In this document: positions 43,884-50,823 of the stretch, piece after piece
Layout of the letters: the number at the start of each line of letters is the position of its first letter
How positions within the stretch are numbered: position 1 is the stretch's first letter
Origin: Viridilinea sp964592425
GTDB lineage: Bacteria; Chloroflexota; Chloroflexia; Chloroflexales; Chloroflexaceae
NCBI GenBank assembly: GCA_964592425.1
Contig: CAZQCG010000009.1
Span: forward strand, 1 to 64,000
DNA length: 64,000 nt
Reading direction: 5' to 3'
Notes under the pieces: model-generated
Seen by the model: the letters and a program-made list of their open reading frames with translations, nothing else
Told to the model about the DNA's origin: nothing
Database searches by the model: none
Program-made: the position numbers and the translations under genes

Positions 43884-44615
43884 ATGACCAGACTTGGCAA
43901 AGATGTCACGATCACCTGGGCCGGCCACGGTACCTTTCACCTGACCACTCCCGAAGGTCAGGGCATTCTGATCGACCCCTGGCTTGAGCACAATCCGAGT
44001 TGCCCGGACACCATGAGAGCTAAGGTGCGCACCAAACTGGCCGCCATCCTGGTCAGCCATGGCCATTTTGACCATATCGGCGATCTGGTTGACCTGGCCC
44101 AGGAGACGGGTGCGCCGGTGGTCTGTCAGTATGACCTGGTAGCCTATTTCGAGGCCCAGAACATCTCCGGCGAGCAGTTGATCGGCTTCAATAAGGGCGG
44201 AACGGTCAACGTAGCTGGGGTGCGCGTCACTATGACAACAGCCCATCACTCTAGCAGCACCTATGAGAATGGCCAGTTTATCGGCCTCGGCACAGCGGCC
44301 GGGTATGTGCTGCGCTTCTCAAACGGCTTTACGGTCTATCATACCGGCGATACGTGCGTGACTATGGATATGCAGATCATCGGTGAGCTCTATAAGCCTG
44401 ACCTGACTATTCTGCCGATTGGTGACCACTTCACGATGGATCCGCGCCAGGCCGCCTATGCCCTCAAGTTGATCGGCTCGCCCTATGCCATCCCCGGCCA
44501 CTACGGCACCTTCCCCATCCTTACCGGCACTCCCGAGGCTCTCGTCGCCGCCTGCCGCGAGTTCGGCGTACAGACCGAAGTGATCGCCCTCAAGCCCGGC
44601 GAGAGTGTGGCCTGA
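43884..44615 (+). CDS. UPF0173-family metal-dependent hydrolase (metallo-beta-lactamase fold)
   Basis: A 243-residue protein of the UPF0173 branch. WAGHGTFHLTTPEGQGILID, then the metal site SHGHFDH (His59, His61, Asp63, His64), AHHSSS, VYHTGDTC and PGHYGTFP supply the remaining ligands. The substrate of this family is not established. GAGGAG lies 6 bases before the ATG at 43884; the frame is open to 43764 but without similarity. An IscB element is inserted just after its stop codon. Confidence 0.88.
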   Translation: MTRLGKDVTITWAGHGTFHLTTPEGQGILIDPWLEHNPSCPDTMRAKVRTKLAAILVSHGHFDHIGDLVDLAQETGAPVVCQYDLVAYFEAQNISGEQLIGFNKGGTVNVAGVRVTMTTAHHSSSTYENGQFIGLGTAAGYVLRFSNGFTVYHTGDTCVTMDMQIIGELYKPDLTILPIGDHFTMDPRQAAYALKLIGSPYAIPGHYGTFPILTGTPEALVAACREFGVQTEVIALKPGESVA

Positions 44616-44630
44616 GCCTAGATCGATAAT

Positions 44631-44879
44631 GGTCAGGAACCCACGGCTGAAGCGCGTGGGCTTGTGGGGCAACCCGTACGCCTATCCTGACCAGACCGAG
44701 TCCCGCACGGGGCTACGCCCGCCGGGTCATGACACCTACGGATGCGTGTGCCAGTCCGTAGCCCTGTCGCTCGTCATCACGTCGTCCTGGGGCAAGGGAC
44801 GCAGGTGGCGGGCACGACAAGCCCGGTGTGCATGGTCGAGGCACCCGTTACCCGCGCAAGCGGAGCAGGAGTAATCCAC
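44631..44879 (+). ncRNA. Probable IscB omegaRNA
   Basis: IscB guide RNAs are encoded just upstream of the gene. This 249-base GC-rich stretch has no gene of its own and folds locally: GGTCAGGA (44631-44638) pairs with TCCTGACC (44685-44692) around the CCCACG/CGTGGG hairpin. The guide would be the bases just left of the element, at about 44615-44630. Assignment is by position and pairing only. Confidence 0.6.
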
Positions 44880-46181
44880 ATGTCGTTGGTGTTTGTCCTG
44901 AGTAGCGACCGGCAGCCGCTTGACCCGTGCCATCCGGCGCGGGCGAGACGATTGCTCACCAGCGGGAAGGCGGCGGTCTTTCGCCGCTACCCGTTCACGA
45001 TCATCCTGACCGACCGCACGGCAGCGGAGAGCGTCACGCACCCGCATCGGGTGAAGATCGATCCCGGCAGCAAGACGACCGGCATGGCGGTTGTTGCCGA
45101 GACAACCGGGCGCGTGGTATGGACCGGGGAACTGACCCACCGGGGGCAGGCCATTCGGGACGCCCTCTTGAAGCGGCGGGCCGTGCGCCGTTCCCGTCGT
45201 CAGCGGAAGACCCGCTCTCGCCAACCACGCTTCCTCAACCGGCGTCGGCCCAAGGGCTGGCTGGCTCCGAGCCTTCAGCACCGGGTTGAAACGACCCTGA
45301 CCTGGGTCAACCGACTGCGCCGGTATGTGCCGGTCGCGGCCCTGAGCGTCGAACTGGTGCGCTTTGATACCCACCTGATGCAGAACGCCGAAATCAGTGG
45401 CGTGGCCTACCAGCAGGGCACGCTGGCGGGGTACGAAGTCCGGCAGTACCTCTTGGAGAAGTGGGGCCGCCGCTGCGCCTACTGCGGCAAGGCGGGTGTG
45501 CCCTTGCAGATCGAACACCTCACGCCGCGCTCACGAGGCGGGTCAGATCGGGTCAGCAACCTCACCCTGGCCTGTGCGCCGTGCAACCAGACCAAGGGCG
45601 ACCGCACGGCAGCGGAGTTCGGACACCCGCACATCCAGGCGCAGGCTCGCATCCCGTTGAAGGACGCCGCAGCGGTCAACAGCACGCGCTGGGCGTTGTA
45701 CCAGCGTCTTGGTGCCACGGGCTTGCCCGTGGAGGCGGGCACCGGCGGGCGCACGAGGTTCAACCGCACGCGCCTGGGTCTGCCGAAAGCCCACTGGACG
45801 GATGCGGTGTGCGTCGGAGCCTTGACACCCGAGGATCTGGATACTCGCGGTGTGCGCCCGCTCATGATCCGGGCCACCGGCCACGGCTCACGCCAGATGT
45901 GCCGGATGGATAGGTACGGGTTCCCGCGCACCGGCCCCAAGCACGCGCGGGTTGTGAAGGGCTTCCAAACCGGCGATCTGGTCAGGGCCGTGGTCACGAC
46001 CGGGAAGAAGGTCGGAACCTACACGGGTCGGGTGGCCGTGCGTGCCCGTGGGAGTTTCAACATCACCACCGCGAACGGCACCGTGCAGGGTCTTTCCTAT
46101 CGGTTCGTTCGCGCCATCCAGCGGAACGATGGCTATGCGTATCAGACCCAGCCCATACCAGCGCACGCTGAAGCGGGCTGA
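44880..46181 (+). CDS. iscB: RNA-guided HNH/RuvC endonuclease IscB
   Basis: A 433-residue IscB, the ancestral relative of Cas9. The PLMP domain is FVLSSDRQPLDPCHPARARR. RuvC-I is KIDPGSKTTG with Asp61. An Arg-rich bridge helix (KRRAVRRSRRQRKTRSRQPR) follows. The HNH domain has CAYCGK, IEHLTPRSRGG with His213, NLTLACAPCN and a second zinc pair. RuvC-III is HWTDAVCVGAL with His305 and Asp308. A C-terminal TAM-recognition region (KVGTYTGRVAVRARGSFNI) ends the protein. All catalytic positions look intact, so it may be active. GGAG precedes the ATG at 44880. Confidence 0.93.
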   Translation: MSLVFVLSSDRQPLDPCHPARARRLLTSGKAAVFRRYPFTIILTDRTAAESVTHPHRVKIDPGSKTTGMAVVAETTGRVVWTGELTHRGQAIRDALLKRRAVRRSRRQRKTRSRQPRFLNRRRPKGWLAPSLQHRVETTLTWVNRLRRYVPVAALSVELVRFDTHLMQNAEISGVAYQQGTLAGYEVRQYLLEKWGRRCAYCGKAGVPLQIEHLTPRSRGGSDRVSNLTLACAPCNQTKGDRTAAEFGHPHIQAQARIPLKDAAAVNSTRWALYQRLGATGLPVEAGTGGRTRFNRTRLGLPKAHWTDAVCVGALTPEDLDTRGVRPLMIRATGHGSRQMCRMDRYGFPRTGPKHARVVKGFQTGDLVRAVVTTGKKVGTYTGRVAVRARGSFNITTANGTVQGLSYRFVRAIQRNDGYAYQTQPIPAHAEAG

Positions 46182-46242
46182 AGCAGGGCGCTCCTCCCAG
46201 GGCTGAAGCGCCTGGGTTTCCGCACCTGAAGGCAAGCATGCT

Positions 46243-47187
46243 ATGAAAATCATCCTGCCGACCCAGATCCGCGCCCTGCTGGCACCCCAACTGCCGCCTG
46301 AAGTGACGCAGGTCTGGGTCGATCAGCACGCCCAGTTCGATGCTGACCCTGACGGCGCGGTGGCCTATTTTCGCTGGTGGGGTGAGCAGGATGTCTTTCA
46401 GCATGTGCTGGAGGTTGTCCCCAGCTTGCGCTGGATCCACACGCCCAGCGCAGGCGTCGAGCACCTGCTGGTGCGCGCTGTGCTCGAGCGTGACCTGATT
46501 CTGACTAATAGTGCTGGCGTGCATGCCATCCCTATCGCCGAGTTTGTGCTGGCCTATATCCTCAGTCGGGCCAAAGCGCTGCCGACCTACCGTGAAGCAC
46601 AGGCCGAGCGGCACTGGGCGAAGGAGGTTGAGCTACTTGAGCTCTACGGGGCAACCATGTTGATCCTGGGCCTCGGCGGGATTGGCCAGGTCATCGCCGA
46701 GCGGGCTGCCGCTTTTGGGATGCGCGTCTGGGGTAGCCGGCGTAGCGCCCAGCCGGTGCCGCATGTCGAGCGAGTGGTCAGTGGCGAGACCTGGCGCGAG
46801 TTGCTGCCCGCGGCCGACTATGTGGTGGTGGCAGCCCCACTGACAAGTGCAACGCGCGGGATGATTGACGCTGCGGCCCTCGCCGCGATGCGCCCCTCGA
46901 CTTACCTGATCAATATCGCCCGTGGCCCACTGATCGATGAATCCGCTCTGATTGCGGCCCTGCAGCATGGCCAGATCGCCGGGGCCGCCCTTGATACCTT
47001 TGAGCAGGAGCCGCTGCCCCCGACCAGCCCCCTCTGGACGCTGCCCAATCTTGTGCTTACGCCTCACTCAACCGCCTTCTCGCCCCGCATGCACGCCCGC
47101 CAGGTGGCACTCTTCCTCGATAACCTGCAGCGTATGCTGAACGGTCAACCCCTCCGTAATATTGTTGATAAGACGGCTGGCTATTAA
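46243..47187 (+). CDS. D-2-hydroxyacid dehydrogenase
   Basis: A 314-residue NAD(P)-dependent dehydrogenase of the D-isomer-specific 2-hydroxyacid family (glyoxylate/hydroxypyruvate reductase-like branch). The cofactor loop is LILGLGGIGQVIAERA at about residue 140. Catalytic residues are Arg227 (NIARGPLID), Glu254 (DTFEQEPLP) and His275 (LTPHSTA). It should interconvert a 2-oxoacid and a D-2-hydroxyacid in the cytosol. The start lies about 20 bases beyond the right end of the IscB element, so the insertion may have separated it from its former promoter. Confidence 0.9.
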   Translation: MKIILPTQIRALLAPQLPPEVTQVWVDQHAQFDADPDGAVAYFRWWGEQDVFQHVLEVVPSLRWIHTPSAGVEHLLVRAVLERDLILTNSAGVHAIPIAEFVLAYILSRAKALPTYREAQAERHWAKEVELLELYGATMLILGLGGIGQVIAERAAAFGMRVWGSRRSAQPVPHVERVVSGETWRELLPAADYVVVAAPLTSATRGMIDAAALAAMRPSTYLINIARGPLIDESALIAALQHGQIAGAALDTFEQEPLPPTSPLWTLPNLVLTPHSTAFSPRMHARQVALFLDNLQRMLNGQPLRNIVDKTAGY

Positions 47188-47202
47188 GTCAAGGAGCACG
47201 TT

Positions 47203-48480
47203 ATGCGCCGACTGTTGATCATAGCTATGCTTGGCCTTGGCCTGTTGAGCCTGCTCCCGACCTACCAGGCTATGGCCCAGACTGATACACGCTGCTTTAC
47301 CGAAACCGGTTACTGCATCTCCGGGCCAATCCGCCAGTATTGGGAGCGCAATGGCGGTCTGCCTGTCTTCGGCTTCCCCATTTCGCCCCTGCGGAACGAG
47401 ACGGTGGAGAGTTGGACGGGGCCGGTGCAGTGGTTTGAGCGCGACCGGCTTGAAGATCACACGGGCCAGGGCCAGGGTGTGCTGGCCGGACGTCTCGGTG
47501 TTGAATACCTGACTCTGCAAGGCCGCCCCTGGCAGTTCCGCCCCATCGGTGCCCCACAGCCCGGCTGCCGAAGCTTCGCCGAGACCGGCTACTATCTCTG
47601 TGGTGGCTTCCTGACCTTCTGGGAGCGCAATGGTGGCCTCGAGCGTTTCGGCTTTCCGGTAACCGACCAGATCAGCGAACGGATTGAGGGCCGCGACTTT
47701 ACGGTGCAGTATTTCGAGCGCCGGCGTATGGAGTTCCATCCCGAGAATCGCCCGCCCTTCGAGATCTTGCTTGGCCTCCTCGGGCGTGATGTGCTCCAGG
47801 GTACCGGCCCGACCCCAATGCCCACGCCGACGCCGCTGCCGGTCAGCCAGCAGATCAGCCTTGACGCGCCTGGCGAGAATCAGGTGATCAGCAACCCGGT
47901 GCGCCTGATCGGGCGGACGACCCGTATGCCTGCCGGTGGCACGCTGCGCTTCCGCTTCTACGAACCGAACGGTCCTGAACTGGCCCGTGGTACGCTCGCT
48001 GTGCGTGGCCAGACCACCGGCAGCTTCGATCATACGGTTGGTTTTAGCACGCCTGTCGGGACGCGCATTGTGATCGAGTTGGCCGAGATCGACCCGCGCA
48101 CTGGTGCCGTCGTTGCCAGTAGTGAGCGCCGGGTGAGCTATAATCCTCCTGCGCAGCAGATCTTCATCGATACGCCGCGCAGCGGCCAGGTCGTCGGCAC
48201 TCGCCTCCAGGTCGGCGGGCGCACCGCCACCTTCCCCTCTGAAGGCGACCTCTCGATTAACCTGATCGACACAAATAACCGGGTTGTCTCCAGCTTCCTG
48301 CTGCCGGTCAGCGGCAGCACCGGTCAGCCGACCAGCTTCTTTGCCGAATATAGCATCCCCGACCTTGGCGGACGGGCGGCAACGGTCGAGGTGCTGGATG
48401 TCAATGCACGGGGACAGGTACTTGCCCGCAGTTCAGTAGGTATCTTTGCCGGAACTCCGGGCGGCTACCCAGGCCCGTAA
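47203..48480 (+). CDS. Exported protein with YWERNGG/FGFP repeats and Gmad2-like Ig domains
   Basis: A 425-residue secreted protein. Signal peptide: LLIIAMLGLGLLSLLPT, cut after AMA. Two repeats of about 90 residues follow (FxETGYxxxGxxxxxWERNGGLxxFGFP...VQxFERxRxExH), a pattern common in exported Chloroflexota proteins and resembling LGFP repeats. A Pro/Thr linker leads to two Ig-like domains (NPVRLIGRTTRMPAGGTLRF and VVGTRLQVGGRTATFPSEGD), like Gmad2 domains. It lies 15 bases after the dehydrogenase and 13 bases before glyA, an odd place for a surface protein. Role unknown; wall binding is plausible. Confidence 0.7.
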   Translation: MRRLLIIAMLGLGLLSLLPTYQAMAQTDTRCFTETGYCISGPIRQYWERNGGLPVFGFPISPLRNETVESWTGPVQWFERDRLEDHTGQGQGVLAGRLGVEYLTLQGRPWQFRPIGAPQPGCRSFAETGYYLCGGFLTFWERNGGLERFGFPVTDQISERIEGRDFTVQYFERRRMEFHPENRPPFEILLGLLGRDVLQGTGPTPMPTPTPLPVSQQISLDAPGENQVISNPVRLIGRTTRMPAGGTLRFRFYEPNGPELARGTLAVRGQTTGSFDHTVGFSTPVGTRIVIELAEIDPRTGAVVASSERRVSYNPPAQQIFIDTPRSGQVVGTRLQVGGRTATFPSEGDLSINLIDTNNRVVSSFLLPVSGSTGQPTSFFAEYSIPDLGGRAATVEVLDVNARGQVLARSSVGIFAGTPGGYPGP

Positions 48481-48493
48481 CAGGAGCACTAGA

Positions 48494-49771
48494 ATGCTTG
48501 ATCATCTTCGCCAGGCCGATCCTGCCATTGCCGATGCCATTGTCAACGAGGGCCGCCGCCAGCGTGAGGGGCTAGAGTTGATCGCCAGCGAGAACTATAC
48601 CAGTCTCGCGGTGATGGAAGCCCAGGGTTCGGTGCTGACCAATAAGTATGCCGAGGGGCTGCCCAGACGGCGCTACTATGGCGGCTGTGAGTTTGTTGAT
48701 ACGGTTGAGCAGATCGCCATCGACCGCGCTCTGCAACTCTTTGGTGCGCAGGCCGCCAATGTACAGCCCCACAGCGGAGCCCAGGCCAATATCGCCGTCT
48801 TCAACGCCCTCCTCCAGCCCGGCGACACCATTCTCGGTATGCGCCTCGACCACGGTGGGCACCTCACCCATGGCAGCCCGGTAAACTTCTCGGGCCGTTG
48901 GTACAAGGTTCACTTCTACGGGGTCGATCTGGCCACTGGCCAGATCGACTATGACGATCTGGCCCAAAAAGCGCGTGAGGTGCGCCCGAAGCTGATTACC
49001 AGTGGGGCCAGCGCCTATCCACGGCTGATTGACTTTGCCCGCATGCGCCAGATTGCCGACGAAGTGGGGGCTCTACTCATGGCCGACATCGCCCACATCG
49101 CCGGCCTGGTTGCCGCTGGCGAGCATCCCTCGCCTGTCGGCCACGCCCATGTGGTCACCACCACGACCCACAAGACACTGCGTGGCCCGCGTGGCGGGCT
49201 GATTATGATGGATGAGCCCTACGCTAAAGTGATCAACTCGAGTGTCTTCCCCGGCACACAGGGCGGCCCATTGATGCATGTGATTGCCGCCAAGGCGGTG
49301 GCCTTCGGTGAAGCCCTGCGCCCCGAGTTTAAGCAGTATGCAGCCCAGATCCGCGTCAATGCCCGCACCCTCGCTGCCGGGCTGAGCACCCGTGGTATCC
49401 GTCTGATCAGCGGTGGTACCGATAATCACCTGATGCTGGCCGACCTGACCGACCTTGGGCTGACCGGGGCACAGGCGCAGAAAGCGCTCGACCTGGCCCA
49501 TATCACCGTCAACAAGAATGCCATCCCCGACGATCCGCAGCCGCCAGTGCGCACCAGCGGCATCCGCATCGGTACGCCGGCCGTCACCACCCGCGGCATG
49601 CGCGAGGCCGAGATGGAACAGATCGCTGCCTGGATCGTTCAGGTGTTGCAGCAGCCTGATGATCAGGCCCTGCTCAAGCGTGTCGCCAGCGAGGTGATGC
49701 ACCTCTGTGAGCGCTTCCCGGTGCCCGCCGATCAGACGGGGGTAGCGGCGGAAGCCCCTGTGCGGGGGTGA
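48494..49771 (+). CDS. glyA: Serine hydroxymethyltransferase
   Basis: Converts serine and tetrahydrofolate to glycine and methylene-tetrahydrofolate with PLP. The 425-residue protein has the typical NEGRRQREGLELIASENYTS N-terminal region, NKYAEGLPRRRYYGG, LDHGGHLTHG and the PLP-lysine motif TTTTHKTLRGPRGG (Lys227). CAGGAG precedes the ATG at 48494. It is a core one-carbon enzyme and appears intact. It is followed by a strong hairpin. Confidence 0.96.
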   Translation: MLDHLRQADPAIADAIVNEGRRQREGLELIASENYTSLAVMEAQGSVLTNKYAEGLPRRRYYGGCEFVDTVEQIAIDRALQLFGAQAANVQPHSGAQANIAVFNALLQPGDTILGMRLDHGGHLTHGSPVNFSGRWYKVHFYGVDLATGQIDYDDLAQKAREVRPKLITSGASAYPRLIDFARMRQIADEVGALLMADIAHIAGLVAAGEHPSPVGHAHVVTTTTHKTLRGPRGGLIMMDEPYAKVINSSVFPGTQGGPLMHVIAAKAVAFGEALRPEFKQYAAQIRVNARTLAAGLSTRGIRLISGGTDNHLMLADLTDLGLTGAQAQKALDLAHITVNKNAIPDDPQPPVRTSGIRIGTPAVTTRGMREAEMEQIAAWIVQVLQQPDDQALLKRVASEVMHLCERFPVPADQTGVAAEAPVRG

Positions 49772-49775
49772 TCGA

Positions 49776-49810
49776 TAGGGGCGCAGCAGCGTTCCGCTGC
49801 TGCGCCCCTA
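49776..49810. terminator. Strong hairpin after glyA
   Basis: TAGGGGCGCAGCAGCG and its exact complement form a 16-bp stem with a TTC loop. No U-run follows, so it may act as a factor-dependent or bidirectional terminator. A looser copy of the same palindrome lies at about 63372-63405, so it is also a dispersed repeat. Confidence 0.6.
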
Positions 49811-49856
49811 CCACATAACACCGGGATCGCCGGGGGTTGCCGCCGGGGCCGCCCTA

Positions 49857-50519
49857 TTACGGGGTGGGCGGCGCCGTTACGGTAGGCGTGGGCACCGGGG
49901 TTGCCGTCGGCACCGAGAGGGTGTCGTTGTTCACATCGCCAGCCAGATCCCCCAGACGGTCAATGAAGCGCCCGACCCGGTCGCTACGCTGTTCCAGTGT
50001 GGCCAGACGGGCACTGTTCTCGGCCTGAATGGTGGCAACGACCTGTACCAACACCTGGCTCTCGCGCCCCTCGGCCTGGATGGTGGCGGCCTGGGCCATG
50101 GCCGTCGCCAGCTCCTGGCCCAGGGCGACCGTGGTAGCCGACTGGCTCGCCAGGTCGGCCTCCTGCTGAGCCAGGCTGGCCGTCTGGGCCTCCAGGGTTT
50201 CGATGCGCGCCGTGCTGGTCGATAAGACCGCAGCCTGTCCCGCCTCAGCCGTACCAAACCGCGCCACTTCGGTCTGCAGCAGGCGCACAGCGGCACTGGA
50301 CTGGCGAATCTGGTCGGGGGTAGCCAGCGTAAAGCCAAAGACGAAGTAGGCGATCAGGGCCAGGGCGATGATACCCAGGGCCGCACTGGCCACCAGGGTC
50401 AAGAGCCAGTTGAACAGGCTCAACAGTTGTTGGGTGCAGCCACGCCGCACTGCTGGCGGTTGGGGGGCCAAACGGCTGCTGACGGGTGGCGGTGACGGCT
50501 TCTCGGTTGACTGGCTCAT
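49857..50519 (-). CDS. Membrane-anchored coiled-coil protein of unknown function
   Basis: A 220-residue protein. A Pro-rich cytoplasmic N terminus precedes one transmembrane helix (LVASAALGIIALALIAYFVFG) near residues 42-62. About 120 residues of Ala/Gln/Thr-rich coiled coil follow (TSTARIETLEAQTASLAQQE, AQAATIQAEGRESQVLVQVV). It ends in a Pro/Thr tail (PTATPVPTPTVTAPPTP). The ATG at 50519 was chosen over 50564 because it begins the hydrophilic tail and has AAGGG upstream. No family recognised. Confidence 0.6.
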   Translation of the reverse strand: MSQSTEKPSPPPVSSRLAPQPPAVRRGCTQQLLSLFNWLLTLVASAALGIIALALIAYFVFGFTLATPDQIRQSSAAVRLLQTEVARFGTAEAGQAAVLSTSTARIETLEAQTASLAQQEADLASQSATTVALGQELATAMAQAATIQAEGRESQVLVQVVATIQAENSARLATLEQRSDRVGRFIDRLGDLAGDVNNDTLSVPTATPVPTPTVTAPPTP

Positions 50520-50616
50520 AAGCTTGACCCTTGCCTCAAGAATGGTGATCCGATTGTACCCCAACTTAGGCCCTACCGTACCTGTTCACACTGCTCCTAC
50601 GGAAGCCCGCCTTTCG

Positions 50617-50708
50617 GTCACGCTGAGCGTAGCGAAGCGTCCCGGTCGGGAACGCCGGTCATTTCGCCGGGACGCTTCGCTGCGCCTTGCGGCTCCGCTC
50701 AGCGTGAC
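50617..50708. repeat. Dispersed palindromic repeat (CTGAGCG type)
   Basis: GTCACGCTGAGCG (50617-50629) and CGCTCAGCGTGAC (50696-50708) are perfect inverted ends. Inside are nested complementary blocks (GCGAAGCGTCCCGG and CCGGGACGCTTCGC). It is related to the element at 8847-8910. Confidence 0.7.
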
Positions 50709-50753
50709 AACACCCATTACCTCACGTGTGAATAGTTACGCCCTACCTTCGCC

Positions 50754-50783
50754 TTGACAGCCATACCAGGGCGCGGCTACAAT
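50754..50783 (+). promoter_or_regulatory. Probable pheT promoter
   Basis: TTGACA (50754-50759) and TACAAT (50778-50783) are spaced by 18 bases and end 40 bases before the start codon. Confidence 0.65.
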
Positions 50784-50823
50784 CGCCCTGCTTGTTCGCG
50801 CCCGGCTGCTGTGTGGGGAGATC

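Larger units (their letters stand above)
44631..46220 (+). mobile_element. IS200/IS605-type (ISC-like) element carrying only iscB
   Basis: Both ends carry a small hairpin with the same 9-base loop GCTGAAGCG: CCCACG/CGTGGG at 44640-44660 and CCCAGG/CCTGGG at 46196-46216. No tnpA transposase is present, so it is a non-autonomous relative that would need a Y1 transposase in trans. It sits between the UPF0173 gene and a dehydrogenase gene. End points are approximate. Confidence 0.7.

Noticed and set aside
44631..46220. Complete autonomous IS605 element
   Set aside because: No Y1 transposase (tnpA) frame on either strand within or next to the element.
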